In this document: positions 32,991 through 42,383 of the stretch, piece by piece
Layout: the number at the start of each line of letters is the position of its first letter
Position numbering within the stretch: the first letter of the stretch is position 1
From: Gordoniibacillus chartarius
GTDB taxonomy: Bacteria; Bacillota; Bacilli; Paenibacillales; NBRC-103111
Length of the DNA: 64,000 nt
Reading direction: 5' to 3'
NCBI RefSeq assembly: GCF_042432825.1
Contig: NZ_JBHLWN010000082.1
Span: 1 to 64,000, forward strand
Notes under the pieces: generated by a model
The model's input: only the letters and a program-made list of their open reading frames with translations
Told to the model about the DNA's origin: nothing
The model's database searches: none
Made by a program: the position numbers and the translations under genes

Positions 32991-34121
32991 TTAAATACCG
33001 GCGCCCTCTTCGTTGAAGGAGCGCTTCTCCGCCTGCTCGGAATCGTACAGACTCTTCAGGCCGATCAGCGAAACGAGCACGCCGACCATGACGACGATCA
33101 AATACGGAGCCGGTTCGACGAGCAGCTTCACAAGAGTGAAGGAGACGACCATCGAAAGCAGCGGGGAAACGAGCCATACCTTCAAGATCTTCGTCACGAT
33201 CCCCTTCTGCCACAGCCGGAACCCGTGATCCGCCGATCCGATGCCGAGTATCGCCGTTGTCGTAATCTGCGTCAGCGGAACCGGCATGCCGAGCAGCGAG
33301 GAAATAATGACAAGCGTTCCTCCGGTACCGGAAATCGTAATGCCTTGCAGCAGCGACATCTTTGTAATCTTCTTCCCGTTCGTCTCCAGCACCCGGCCGC
33401 CCAGCAGCAGCGCACCGGCCGCTACGAACAAGCCGCCCCAGAACACGCCGCTGCCGGTACCCATCAGGCCGGCGCCGACAAGCGGTCCGACGGCGTTCGC
33501 TACGTTGTTCATCCCCGCGGAGAACGCTTCCGTAAAGCCGGCAAGCGCCACAAGCAGCATTAACGCCTTCGTCCACCAGCCTTTCCCTTCGCCCCTCCAT
33601 TTCGGGTTGCTGCGTTCCAGGCGGCGAATGATGCAGCCCGCTCCCCAGGCGAAGAGGAAGGCGATCACCGGCAGGATGAACCAGAACGATACGATGACGA
33701 GAAGCTTGCTGACAAACAGCTTCTCATAGGCAACCCCTACGCCAACGACGGCGCCGACGGTCACCTCGCTGGTTGACAGCGGAATGCCGAGCAGGTTGGC
33801 CCCGAACAACGTGATCGTAGACGACAGCAAAATAATGATGACGAGATGCACCGTCAGCAAGGACGAAGGGATAATTCCCGACCCCAGCGTCTTGACCACC
33901 TCGCCGCCGCCCAAATAAGCGCCCAAGAACACACCTGCGGCCACAATGCATAAAGCGACAAGCTTGCTCTTAATCGCACCGCTGCCGTAAGCGACGCCCA
34001 TCGAAGCGGCGGCACCGCTGGCGCCGATGTTCATGGCGAAGAACAGCGCAATGGCTATCGCAATCCAAGTCTCCCACACAGCTCCTTCAACCTCTCTCTC
34101 TACCCAATTGTATATCCTCAT
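32991..34121 (-). CDS. PiT-family permease, CysP-like (sulfate or phosphate)
   Basis: About 376 aa from the ATG at 34121, 5 bases after CGGAG; a GTG further in is also possible. About ten membrane helices in two halves. The first repeat reads ALFFAMNIGASGAAASMG and the second FSAGMNNVANAVGPLVGAG, the PiT signature positions. The GASGAAASMG form and the SFNEEGAGI C-terminus resemble the B. subtilis sulfate permease CysP more than phosphate transporters, so sulfate is the preferred guess. No sulfate-assimilation gene is adjacent and no S-box was seen. Confidence 0.82.
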   Translation of the reverse strand: MRIYNWVEREVEGAVWETWIAIAIALFFAMNIGASGAAASMGVAYGSGAIKSKLVALCIVAAGVFLGAYLGGGEVVKTLGSGIIPSSLLTVHLVIIILLSSTITLFGANLLGIPLSTSEVTVGAVVGVGVAYEKLFVSKLLVIVSFWFILPVIAFLFAWGAGCIIRRLERSNPKWRGEGKGWWTKALMLLVALAGFTEAFSAGMNNVANAVGPLVGAGLMGTGSGVFWGGLFVAAGALLLGGRVLETNGKKITKMSLLQGITISGTGGTLVIISSLLGMPVPLTQITTTAILGIGSADHGFRLWQKGIVTKILKVWLVSPLLSMVVSFTLVKLLVEPAPYLIVVMVGVLVSLIGLKSLYDSEQAEKRSFNEEGAGI

Positions 34122-34528
34122 TCTACTCCGAAATCCCCACAATGACCATAGGATAACCTTGATTTTATTTCAAAATCTTATTTAGTCGGTAAAATCGCTG
34201 GTCTTGCGTATAGGGAGAAGCGTGATATCGGTCTATCTCGGTAACAGTATATTCCGTTTTGGCAGCAACGTAACTGTTCTGCCCAAATTCACTGGGGAGA
34301 GTGCCGGGGGTTCGGAGGGATCGCGTGCATGGGGGCGGCCTTGGTGTGCCGACCGAGAAAGGTGCGTGGGATGTAAGGCGCTGACCGTAAGAACTTTGGG
34401 GAGGTGGAGGTTAGCAGGTGACCGTGAGCGGCCAGTGCAGCGGAGTCGACTGACCGCAGGCGGTAGTGTTCTGAACGCGGATGGAGCATGAAGCGTGAAG
34501 CCGGCTGCCCGTCAGTCGCCCATGTATA
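34122..34528. other. Gene-free region
   Basis: About 400 bases between the permease start and the DUF2536 gene. Open frames here lack ribosome binding sites and recognisable products. An AT-rich stretch at 34140-34200 upstream of the permease probably holds its promoter. Confidence 0.45.
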
Positions 34529-34744
34529 TCAGGTTGATGTCTTCAGCTGAAAATGGACGAGCGCCGTATACAGCAGCTTGCTCCGGTTCGGGTCAAACGT
34601 GACTTGGTGCTGGACGGATTTGACCTCCAGCAGGAGCGCTTTGTTTTTGTCGATCTGCTCTTCGATGATCCGCTCCAATGATTTGATATCATACGCCTCG
34701 TACAGCTCGATTTTCGTTTCCAGCTTGTCCAGGATAAAATCCAT
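34529..34744 (-). CDS. DUF2536 family protein
   Basis: 71 aa, ATG at 34744, AAGGAG about 10 bases upstream. The sequence MDFILDKLETKIELYEA, then LERIIEEQIDKNKALLLEV and SVQHQVTFD, follows the DUF2536 pattern of small Bacillales proteins such as B. subtilis YrzA. It is charged and helical with no membrane segment. The function is unknown. Confidence 0.75.
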   Translation of the reverse strand: MDFILDKLETKIELYEAYDIKSLERIIEEQIDKNKALLLEVKSVQHQVTFDPNRSKLLYTALVHFQLKTST

Positions 34745-34780
34745 GTGGCGATCGCTCCTTATGACTTAATATGGAATGCA

Positions 34781-34969
34781 TTATAGCACAAAGAGCCGTT
34801 CATGCTCGAAAATCAAATGTTCAATAGTGAAAGGACGATTGCATACCGGACAACGACCCGACAGTTGAAAATGCCGCAGCTTACTCTGGTTCGCCCCCGC
34901 CTCATCTCCGCCATCTTTCTTCAGTAAAACACCTGCTATGCTATGCGGAATTTCTCCGGCTAATTGCAA
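34781..34969 (-). CDS. Possible small zinc-ribbon-like protein
   Basis: 62 codons from a TTG at 34969. The C-terminal half contains GRCPVCNRPFTIEHLIFEHERL, a CxxC knuckle of the zinc-ribbon type with nearby His residues. The N-terminus is uncertain: no Shine-Dalgarno precedes the TTG and the frame remains open into the repeat-like DNA upstream. It could be a real small gene with a different start or a remnant of a larger one. Confidence 0.3.
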   Translation of the reverse strand: MQLAGEIPHSIAGVLLKKDGGDEAGANQSKLRHFQLSGRCPVCNRPFTIEHLIFEHERLFVL

Positions 34970-35306
34970 TAGAAACGTCGGTTTTTTCCATCTTAAATGG
35001 AAAACCTCCGCCTAAAATTGCGTCAATTGACGGAAATCGTAGATTGGGCCGAAGTTAGGGGGAGTTTTTCCGTCTAGATGCCTCATTTCGGTTTTTTTGC
35101 CTGTAATTAGAGGGAGCATTTCCAGCTAGTCCACGGCCATTCCCCTCGTGCACGACAAGAGCAAGTCCCGGTTGCCTTTCCTCCGCCTTGCCCCCGCTCC
35201 ATACCGCTCCGCGCCCGGAAACAAAATTCAACACCATCTTCAGTCCATTGTAATAGGGCAACAAAAAAACAGCCAGACGGTTCATCCCCGCCCAGCCGTT
35301 TTCCCC
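34970..35306. other. Gene-free, repeat-like AT/GC mosaic
   Basis: 337 bases with alternating short GGAAAA-, CCGTC- and GGGGGAG-type motifs, including the perfect palindrome CGTCAATTGACG near 35021. It resembles the dispersed intergenic DNA at 480-680 and 40900-41110. No gene was identified. Confidence 0.45.
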
Positions 35307-35765
35307 CTACCATCCAAAATCCAGCGTCTTGCCTGTTTCGCACAGCGTCTTGATATTGCTCAATATCATCCACCAATGCTTCTCGGCGTTCTCGTACGAG
35401 GCGTTGTCCGGCGACCACTGATCGTTCACCAGCGTCAGCTTCGTGCAGCCGCCCATCGTCTCCAGCGTGTATGTAATGCGCGACGTACGCGTTTCGTGGT
35501 CGGCAGCGTATGTTGCCCCCGGGTGCTCGGTCATGCTCAGCAGCTTGTTCGGCTCATAAGCGAGGATTGTGCCGTACACATGGACGACATCCGGCCCCTC
35601 CGCGCCCGGTCCGATATATTCATACGGAGCGCCCGCCTCGAAAGTGGAATGAATGACGCTGCCGAAGAACGTCTGCCGCGTACCTTCCGGCGAGACGAGA
35701 GCGTTCCAGACGGTTTCCGGCGCCGCTCCGATATAGAATTCATACTTCAAATCCCTCTGCTCCAT
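35307..35765 (-). CDS. SRPBCC (AHSA1-type) family protein
   Basis: 152 aa from the ATG at 35765, which follows AAGGAGCG; the longer frame upstream runs over the divergent promoter. The START-like fold is shown by YEFYIGAAPETVWNALVSPEGTRQTFFGS at the start, GAPYEYIGPG, and the closing ETMGGCTKLTLVND...HWWMILSNIKTLCETGK. Members bind hydrophobic ligands or act as co-chaperone-like proteins; many sit beside ArsR or AraC regulators, as here (AraC divergent, about 100 bases away). Confidence 0.87.
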   Translation of the reverse strand: MEQRDLKYEFYIGAAPETVWNALVSPEGTRQTFFGSVIHSTFEAGAPYEYIGPGAEGPDVVHVYGTILAYEPNKLLSMTEHPGATYAADHETRTSRITYTLETMGGCTKLTLVNDQWSPDNASYENAEKHWWMILSNIKTLCETGKTLDFGW

Positions 35766-35862
35766 AATTCGCGCTCCTTGTCCCTGCGGATGTGATAGTA
35801 TTACTATAGCAGCCCGAGACGGAAACATATTGTAAAAACGCGACAATAGGAGCGTGAACATT

Positions 35863-36687
35863 GTGCATGCAAGCTCCCCTATGCCCAGCATGGGCGTACT
35901 GAAGCTGGCCGGCAGCGGGGACCGGTTTCAATTGAGCCGTGTCGCCCCTTCCCCGGAAGCAGGCCGATTCGTCCTGCATTACTGGATCGTGCGTTGGAAC
36001 ATTCCCGAGCCGTTCACCCATCGGCAGGAGGTCGTCCCGAACCCCTGTGTCAACCTCGTCGTCGAGCCGGGCCGAACGTTGATTTATGGCGCGGCGAAGG
36101 CCAAATATGCGAAGGAGCTTACCGGTCAAGGCTGCGTCTTCGGCGTCAAGTTCAGGCCGGGCGGCTTCTATCCGTTCTTCGGCAAACCGATGGACAGCCT
36201 GGCGGAGCGGCCGATACCGGTGTCGAACGTATTCCCGGCGGCCGGCGCCGCCCTAGAGGCCGATCTGCTGACGATGAACGATGACAATCGAATGGCGGCC
36301 TATATGGAGAACATTATTGTTCAGAGATTACCGAAGCCGGACGATAACGTCGAGCTCATTCATCAAATCATCGAGCAAGTCAAGGCCGATCACGGCCTCA
36401 CGAAGGTCGATGAGCTTTGCGAGCGCTTCTTCATCCATAAGCGCAAGCTGCAGCGGCTCTTCGAGCAGTATGTCGGCGTCAGTCCCAAGTGGATCATACG
36501 GCTCTACCGGCTGCAGAACGCAGCCGAGCTGATCGATCGGGGCGAAACGCACGATTGGCTGCGGCTGTCGATGGATTTGGGGTATCATGATCAGGCTCAT
36601 TTTATTAAGGAGTTTAAAGCGGTTATTGGTAAGACGCCCGAGGAATACATGAGGCAGCCGGCTGGAGGGCAAGCAAGCCATGCCTAA
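35863..36687 (+). CDS. AraC-family regulator (DUF6597-like N-terminus)
   Basis: 274 aa from a GTG at 35863, 10 bases after AGGAG; the GTG at 35854 touches that site. The N-terminal half (FVLHYWIVRWNIP, VVPNPCVNLVVEPG, GVKFRPGGFYPFFG) is the sensor domain common in AraC proteins that control small detoxification genes. The C-terminal part has the AraC helix-turn-helix with LSMDLGYHDQAHFIKEFKAVIGKTPEEY. It is divergent from the SRPBCC gene and overlaps the next gene by 8 bases. Confidence 0.88.
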   Translation: MHASSPMPSMGVLKLAGSGDRFQLSRVAPSPEAGRFVLHYWIVRWNIPEPFTHRQEVVPNPCVNLVVEPGRTLIYGAAKAKYAKELTGQGCVFGVKFRPGGFYPFFGKPMDSLAERPIPVSNVFPAAGAALEADLLTMNDDNRMAAYMENIIVQRLPKPDDNVELIHQIIEQVKADHGLTKVDELCERFFIHKRKLQRLFEQYVGVSPKWIIRLYRLQNAAELIDRGETHDWLRLSMDLGYHDQAHFIKEFKAVIGKTPEEYMRQPAGGQASHA

Positions 36688-37627
36688 TTTGTGGACGCAC
36701 GTATTGTTCGGGGAAGCGCTGGCCGGGCGGCTCGGCTTCCGGCTCGATCTGGAGGCGGCGGGGCAGCTGAACTTGTACCGCCTTGGCTGCCAGGGACCGG
36801 ACCTGCTGTTCTTCCACCGCTTCCTGCCGTGGCAGCGCGGCTCGATGACGCAGCTGGGCAGCGCTATGCACGAGCGGCATTGCGGGCCGGTGCTGATGGA
36901 TTTCGCCGACAAAGCCCGGGAGCATGGAGCGGATTCGGCTCTGGCGCGCTATGTGCTCGGCTTCTTCACCCACCATGTGCTGGACCGGACGATGCATCCG
37001 TATGTGTTTTACCGCAGCGGATATCGAAAATGGGATCACCAGCGGTTCGAAGTCGCAATGGACACGCTGCTCGTGCACCGTATGCGGGGGATCGAAACGT
37101 GGCGCTTTCCGGCCTGGAAGCTCATCTACAACGGCCCTTCGCTGCCGGACAGCGTAACGGATATGCTGGCGGCGACGGCGTCCGCTTATTATCCCGAGTT
37201 AACGGGCCCCTACGACAGCTCGGATTGGCAGCAGGCATACCTCGATATGGTGCGAGCACATCGGCTGTTCCACGACCCGTCCGGCCTGAAGACGCTGCTG
37301 ACGCTCGGCCGCATCGCCCCGCTCGCCTACAAGCGCCGCCCGCCCGCCGCAGACTTCCTCAACGAAGCCCGGCGCGAATGGCGTCATCCGTCGGATATGG
37401 CCGTCGTCTCTACGGCTTCCATCATGGATATGTGGGACGACGCGATGGCGGAGGGCGAGCACATTTTGCGGACGGCTTTGTCTTATTGGACCGTGAAGCA
37501 TCCTGCCGCCGCGGAAGAGGCCCGCCGCGAACTGGCCGGGCTCATCGGCAACCGCACGTACGACAGCGGCCTGCCCTGTGAGGAGCCGCTGCCGCTGCAG
37601 TATGCGGACCCGATTTTTGTAAGGTGA
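36680..37627 (+). CDS. Zinc-dependent phospholipase C family protein
   Basis: 315 aa, ATG preceded by GGAGGG. The order of His/Asp motifs fits the zinc phospholipase C/S1-P1-like fold: MPNLWTHVLFGE at the N-terminus, LGCQGPDLLFFHRF, MHERHC, FFTHHVLDRTMHPYVFYRSG and RFEVAMDTLLVHRM. There is no signal peptide, so unlike secreted phospholipases it appears cytoplasmic. It overlaps the AraC gene by 8 bases. A terminator follows at 37644-37667. Confidence 0.83.
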   Translation: MPNLWTHVLFGEALAGRLGFRLDLEAAGQLNLYRLGCQGPDLLFFHRFLPWQRGSMTQLGSAMHERHCGPVLMDFADKAREHGADSALARYVLGFFTHHVLDRTMHPYVFYRSGYRKWDHQRFEVAMDTLLVHRMRGIETWRFPAWKLIYNGPSLPDSVTDMLAATASAYYPELTGPYDSSDWQQAYLDMVRAHRLFHDPSGLKTLLTLGRIAPLAYKRRPPAADFLNEARREWRHPSDMAVVSTASIMDMWDDAMAEGEHILRTALSYWTVKHPAAAEEARRELAGLIGNRTYDSGLPCEEPLPLQYADPIFVR

Positions 37628-37643
37628 GATATTGGGTAGAAGG

Positions 37644-37667
37644 AAAGCCTGCCACTGTGCAGGCTTT
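37644..37667 (+). terminator. Terminator after phospholipase-like gene
   Basis: AAAGCCTGC and GCAGGCTTT form a perfect 9-bp stem with a six-base loop, with TTTTG following on the plus strand. Confidence 0.82.
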
Positions 37668-37873
37668 TGTGTTAAGCTGGGTTTCCCTTGCGCGATCGCT
37701 GAATTCGGTCGTATGAACAAAGTCCCCCCGCATTTCGCATGATGCCGCTGCCGACTATTCAGCCCGTCCACTAGCAACACCTCTAAATTTGTCCAATTGA
37801 TGCGTATAGTCCTCAGAAAATACCGCAAAATACCCGAAACGAACGAAAAAGGCTGCGATTTGGAGGGAACGCT

Positions 37874-39190
37874 TTGCATCATGCAACGGCTAGCCTAACT
37901 AATGCTGAATTAGCTGAGCGTGTTGACCGATTCTTGTGCCAAATAAAACAAAACCAGCTCCAACTATCGGAAGTCAGTGCAAAACTTATTCACGATAAGA
38001 GCCTTGCCGGGACCAGCGATTCCGAAATCCATACATTACTGAGCCATATGATCGACGAAGCAACCCGACATCATATGGCCGTCTCGGAAGTACCCGAGCT
38101 ATTGACCCGTTTCATCGAGCTGACATCGACATCCGGCATTTCGAATTCCGAACTAGAATCAGCCCTGACCCGAATCATGAACAGCACCAAGAGCATACCG
38201 TTTACTGCCGCGGAAGTATCCGCTCTTTGGCACCAGTATTTAAGCGACAGTATGGCTATATATGTATATAAATATTTTCTGAACATCATTGAAGACGAAC
38301 AAATACAATCCATTCTGGAGTCCGCATTACAGTTCGCCGAGAGCCATATCAAGAAAATCACCGGATTCCTGAACGCAAATGATTTTGAAATACCGCTAGG
38401 ATTTACGGAGAAGGATGTGAATCTGACTGCCCCTCGTTTGTTTTCCGACCGGTTCATGCTGTACTACTCAAATGTGATGACCATCCATGGGCTAACCGCC
38501 TATAGCTTGGCTTTTACAAACTCGGCACGGCGGGATATTCAAGATCATTTTTTCAATTGCATAGCGGAATCTAAAGAGCTGTTCCAAAAGATCGATGATC
38601 TGGCCAAACATCAGCCGGAATTTTCAAGTGTTCCATCCGTTCCATCGCCCCATGGGATCGAATTCGTAGATTCCACGGGATTCCTGTCAAATTTAGTTGG
38701 AGACAAGAGACCGTTGAATGCTTCCGAGATCACGAATCTTTTCTTTAATTCAAAGAAAACGGGGTTTGTCAGGTCGCTGAGTCTGGCTTTCAGTCAAGTG
38801 GCAGAGTCGGAAGAGGTTCGTAAGTTTATGTTGAAAAACGTGAAATTAGCGGGGAAGGACGCAGAATCCCTTAACGCTATCCTGCAACAGGACAACTTGC
38901 CCACCCCCAGAAGCTGGGATTCCGATATCACCGATTCCACCGTTGGCCCGTTCTCCGACAAATTGATGATGTTTCACGCAGCGCTATTAGTAAACGCGGC
39001 TCTATCTTATTATGGTGCTGCATTAGGCTCCAGCTTAAGATCGGACATCATTCTCAACTACAAAGGCGTATTCAACCATGCGATGCAGGCCGGCGCTTTA
39101 TGTTACAACATTCTGGTTAATCATGGTTGGATGGAAAAACAGCCGGAAGCGATCGACAGAACCTCCCTGGTCCAAGGCGCAAAGGCCTGA
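37874..39190 (+). CDS. DUF3231 family protein with extra N-terminal repeats
   Basis: 438 aa with a TTG start 6 bases after GGAGGG. Residues about 120-430 are two DUF3231 units (LWHQYLSDSMAIYVYKYFLNI and FLSNLVGDKRPLNASEITNLFF; each with a KKTGFVRSLSLAFSQVA-type or FTNSARRDI segment). DUF3231 proteins are Bacillales-specific, often about 330 aa, with no known function. The first 120 residues add about three copies of a 41-residue unit (SDSEIHTLLSHM, SNSELESALTRI, FTAAEVSALWHQ). The gene is visibly more AT-rich than its neighbours (for example around 38221-38300), which suggests recent transfer. Confidence 0.8.
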   Translation: MHHATASLTNAELAERVDRFLCQIKQNQLQLSEVSAKLIHDKSLAGTSDSEIHTLLSHMIDEATRHHMAVSEVPELLTRFIELTSTSGISNSELESALTRIMNSTKSIPFTAAEVSALWHQYLSDSMAIYVYKYFLNIIEDEQIQSILESALQFAESHIKKITGFLNANDFEIPLGFTEKDVNLTAPRLFSDRFMLYYSNVMTIHGLTAYSLAFTNSARRDIQDHFFNCIAESKELFQKIDDLAKHQPEFSSVPSVPSPHGIEFVDSTGFLSNLVGDKRPLNASEITNLFFNSKKTGFVRSLSLAFSQVAESEEVRKFMLKNVKLAGKDAESLNAILQQDNLPTPRSWDSDITDSTVGPFSDKLMMFHAALLVNAALSYYGAALGSSLRSDIILNYKGVFNHAMQAGALCYNILVNHGWMEKQPEAIDRTSLVQGAKA

Positions 39191-39223
39191 GACCTTGGCC
39201 CTCGTTAAACCATCCGCGCCGCA

Positions 39224-40579
39224 TTAATGCCCCCGCTGTGCCTCCAGCTCCACGCGAAGCTTCTCCACCCGTTCCTTCGACAAGTTGTACACCGCGACCA
39301 GCAGCACGATCATCACCAGGCTGCCGGCGGCGGGAACGATCGTGATCACCTGCTTGATGCGGTCCGCGACTTCCGGCGTCTGCTCGGAAAGCCCCTGCAC
39401 GTAGCCGATGGCGCCGAGCGCGAAGCCGGCCAGCCCGCCGGACAACGCTTGGCCCAGCTTGCGGGCGAAGGAGTACACCGAATAGACCGTCCCCTCTTGG
39501 CGTTTGCCGATCAAATGTTCATGGTAATCAATGATATCGGCTACCAGCGCCCAAGTTAGCATCGTAATGTATCCAAGACCGATCAGCGACACGAATTGAA
39601 ACGCCAGATATACCCAAGGGCTGACAACCGGCAAAGAAAACAGCAGCAGATTGCTGACGAACGTCAAGACGAGCGCCCCGGCCGCTACTTCCTTCTTCCC
39701 GAAGCGGGCTACGAGCGGTTTCATCGTCGGCAGCAGAACGAGCGTAACCGGCAGAACGATCAAGGTCATCCAGCTGAGCAGCTCGCCGTTCTTGAAATAG
39801 TCCTTGAATAAATACGGGTTCAGCGACGCCATCAGGAAATTGACGGTCAGCATGATGATCGACACGATGACGAAAGCGATGAGCGACCGGTTCCTCAGCA
39901 TGCCGCGGACCGTCTCCCCCCAGTCCACCTGGGGTGCCTCATCGTTGCCGACGGTGATCCTTTCGGTCGTTAATTTATAGCTCAAATAGTAGAAAACCAC
40001 GCTGAGCACCGCAAATATCAACGCCGCCGTCAGGAAGCCCCCCGCTTGCGGTACGTTGTTGGCGTCAAAGATCAGTTTCGGCACGGTGATAGCGATAACG
40101 ATATTTGCAAGAGCTGCGCCAAGCGTTCGATAAGTCGACAGAGACGTGCGTTCGAGCGGATTGCTCGTAATGGCGGACGCGAGCGATCCGTATGGGATGT
40201 TGACGCAGGAATATAAAGTGCCGTAGGCCATGTAAGTGAGGTATGCGTAAACAAGCGCCATTTGCTCCGACATCGATGGGAAATATGTGAAGCACAGCAC
40301 CCCGAGCACGGCGATCGGAACGGAGAAACGAATCAAATAGGGCCTGAATTTCCCCTTGGGCGACGGCTTTCTCGTATCGATAAACGCACCGATCGCCACA
40401 TCGCAAAGTGCGTCCCAGAGCCGTACGACCAGGAACATCACCCCGATTGCCTGCCCGTTAATGCCCATAATATCCGTATAAAACAGCATCAGATAAGTAG
40501 CCATATAGACGAAAATCAAATCGTTCGCCAAATCCCCGAACATGTATCCGATTCGATCTCTATTTCCGAAAGGTCTCAT
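39224..40579 (-). CDS. GPH-family sugar:cation symporter (MelB/XylP-like)
   Basis: 451 aa, about 12 membrane helices. The GPH family start RIGYMFGDLANDLIFVYMATYLMLFYTDIMG is clear, followed by LWDALCDVAIGAFIDTRKPSPKGKFRPYLI, the cytoplasmic loop signature after TM2, and later MLTWALVADIIDYHEHLIGKRQEGTVYSVYSFARKLGQAL. It probably imports a glycoside, pentoside or hexuronide with Na+ or H+. GGGGGCG precedes the ATG. It stands alone, so the substrate cannot be inferred. Confidence 0.9.
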   Translation of the reverse strand: MRPFGNRDRIGYMFGDLANDLIFVYMATYLMLFYTDIMGINGQAIGVMFLVVRLWDALCDVAIGAFIDTRKPSPKGKFRPYLIRFSVPIAVLGVLCFTYFPSMSEQMALVYAYLTYMAYGTLYSCVNIPYGSLASAITSNPLERTSLSTYRTLGAALANIVIAITVPKLIFDANNVPQAGGFLTAALIFAVLSVVFYYLSYKLTTERITVGNDEAPQVDWGETVRGMLRNRSLIAFVIVSIIMLTVNFLMASLNPYLFKDYFKNGELLSWMTLIVLPVTLVLLPTMKPLVARFGKKEVAAGALVLTFVSNLLLFSLPVVSPWVYLAFQFVSLIGLGYITMLTWALVADIIDYHEHLIGKRQEGTVYSVYSFARKLGQALSGGLAGFALGAIGYVQGLSEQTPEVADRIKQVITIVPAAGSLVMIVLLVAVYNLSKERVEKLRVELEAQRGH

Positions 40580-41430
40580 CGTGCGCCCCCACTAATCAAT
40601 TCGAATCGCTGAGCATTCTTCCGCTGCCTCTCCATCCGCATTCATAATTGTAAGTGATCCGGTATGGATTAGGCAAAATTTACTTTTCCGGCTCGCGACG
40701 ACAGCTTGCTATCAGCTTATGCCCGAGTTTACGGAAACAGAAAAATATATCGAATTTTCAAACAGATGCAGGAGCCGCCGTCAAGGCCTCCGGGGAGCAG
40801 GCGAAACAGGCGCAGAAGAAGGCCGACCCTGACTGGGCCGCTCGCCGCACTAACCCAACAATGAAAGCCTGAACGGCATTCGCAAACGATCTATATCGTG
40901 TTCCGAAGAGATGTGCCTCTCGCTAAAATAGCGGATTTTCACGGCGTAATTTCTATGAAAAAGCCTAGGTTCGCCGGTATAGCGGTCTGTGGGGGCCTAA
41001 TTATTTGTAAAACGCTCTAAATCGCTCACATTTGGCCGCACGGTGCGGAATTAACTCCCTCAAAACCCGCTATTCCCGAGGATGGATTGGATCGCTGCAA
41101 AATAGCTCCTTCAAAGTCTGCTATGTACGAGAAGCCCATTCGAAGGGGACTTGTCCGTTCGTCCGGCGCCGGCGGCCGAAGCCCCCGTAAGCCAGACGAC
41201 ACGCCATCCCCCCCTGCGAAGCGCAGACAAAACACCGACCGCGCAAGTGGACGTGCCGGTTGATGCGGCGCACCACGTACGGTCGGCGAAACGGCCGGCA
41301 CGCCCCCCACCCGCGCAGCACACGCAAAACACCCTGCCGCGTTAACGGCCGAGCTGCTTCATGCGGCGCACCACCGAACGGTCGGGCGGGGGCCGGTACG
41401 CTCGGCCCCGCCCGACCTCGAGCCGATGCG
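40580..41430. other. Gene-free region with dispersed repeat and decayed gene copies
   Basis: About 850 bases without a supported gene. At 40926-40941 is the 16-mer AAATAGCGGATTTTCA shared with 497-512. From about 41221 the DNA becomes very GC-rich and holds degenerate copies of the 3' end of the neighbouring ATP-grasp gene. Confidence 0.55.
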
Positions 41431-41530
41431 CTATCTTCCGCGCCGTGCCTTGGTGCAGCGCAGGTCATATACTCTGCCGTGCAAGCGGCCGAGGCGGACG
41501 ATACGCTGCAGCATCGAACGGTCGGCGATC
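41221..41530. repeat. Three diverged tandem copies of the ATP-grasp gene 3' end
   Basis: A motif starting GCGCAG and ending near GAACGGTCGG or TACGGTCGG recurs at 41221-41290, 41312-41386 and 41458-41530. The last copy is inside the YheC/D-like coding sequence; the other two lie beyond its stop. In translation the outer copies still resemble ADRSMLQRIVRLGRLHGRVY (for example PDRSVVRRMKQLGR, then a stop), but with indels and in-frame stops. Confidence 0.6.
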
Positions 41531-42237
41531 TTGGTGAACGGGCACGGGTCCGGCCGCGTGTTCGCTTCCAGGATCCACGGCTTCAGTTCGCCATCGACAG
41601 CCAGATCAAGCCCAACTTCCCAGAGCTTGGGCAGGGAGCGCTTCAGCACCTTCGACGCAACCATGCCTACCCGGTTCATCTTCGTGACAGCCTTCGACTG
41701 CTTCCAGGACGGCGCAGAGCCCTTCAACAGCTGGTCTACCGTATAGATCGTTCCGCCTTGACTGCCGTTCGTTACAATTTTCCGGGGATGCGCCACTCTG
41801 CCGATTACGCCGGTCACTTCCCAGCGTCCGCGCTCATTGAGCTGCACCATCAGGCGGATGTCGAACGGCCGTCCCGCCCGCTTAAGCACATGAATCCCTT
41901 GCTGCACCAAATAAGATTCACCGCGAATCACTTTCCTTAGCGAAGCTGTCAGCTCCCGGAAGCTATTGAACACGAACCGTTTTTCCCCTAACTGGTAAGC
42001 GTATCGAATTTTCTTCGCATCCTGAAGGCGCTCGACCTTCATCACGCCGCGTCCCAACGATCCAAAGCAAGGCTTCACGTACACCATGCCATACCGCTGA
42101 AGCATCTCCCGCAAGCTCACCGCCGACAGCCGCCGGGTCTCCGGTACATACAAGGCGAGGCGTTTGTGGCTGCACATCATTTGCGTCTTTCCCCATTTGT
42201 CGTGATAAACTTTGCCCAGTTTTCGTTCCTTTTTCAT
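41431..42237 (-). CDS. YheC/YheD family ATP-grasp protein
   Basis: 268 aa from the ATG at 42237, preceded by GGAGGAG. The ATP-grasp core is shown by YVKPCFGSLGRGVMKVER (residues about 55-72), YLVQQGIHVLKRAGRPFDIRLMVQ, and WEVGLDLAVDGELKPWILEANTRPDP, the metal-binding end. YheC/D proteins are spore-coat associated in B. subtilis; shorter forms like this are frequent in Paenibacillus, with unknown substrates. It is divergent from an adenylate-forming ligase and an SbnA-like enzyme, which raises a biosynthetic role. Confidence 0.85.
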   Translation of the reverse strand: MKKERKLGKVYHDKWGKTQMMCSHKRLALYVPETRRLSAVSLREMLQRYGMVYVKPCFGSLGRGVMKVERLQDAKKIRYAYQLGEKRFVFNSFRELTASLRKVIRGESYLVQQGIHVLKRAGRPFDIRLMVQLNERGRWEVTGVIGRVAHPRKIVTNGSQGGTIYTVDQLLKGSAPSWKQSKAVTKMNRVGMVASKVLKRSLPKLWEVGLDLAVDGELKPWILEANTRPDPCPFTKIADRSMLQRIVRLGRLHGRVYDLRCTKARRGR

Positions 42238-42383
42238 AGCTCCTCCACTCGTTCCGTGATGCTCTATCCTACTGTAAAATCCCTCCATCCGTTCGGGCGG
42301 TTGTCCCTGACGCCGCTCCGAAGGGTCGAATATGAATGTGTTAGCGAGGATCAGTTTGTACATGGAATGAGGTGACAGGCACG

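Noticed and set aside
32746..33600. Long minus-strand frame overlapping the permease gene
   Set aside because: Most of it is the shifted frame of the permease gene, and the unique tail has no match or start site.
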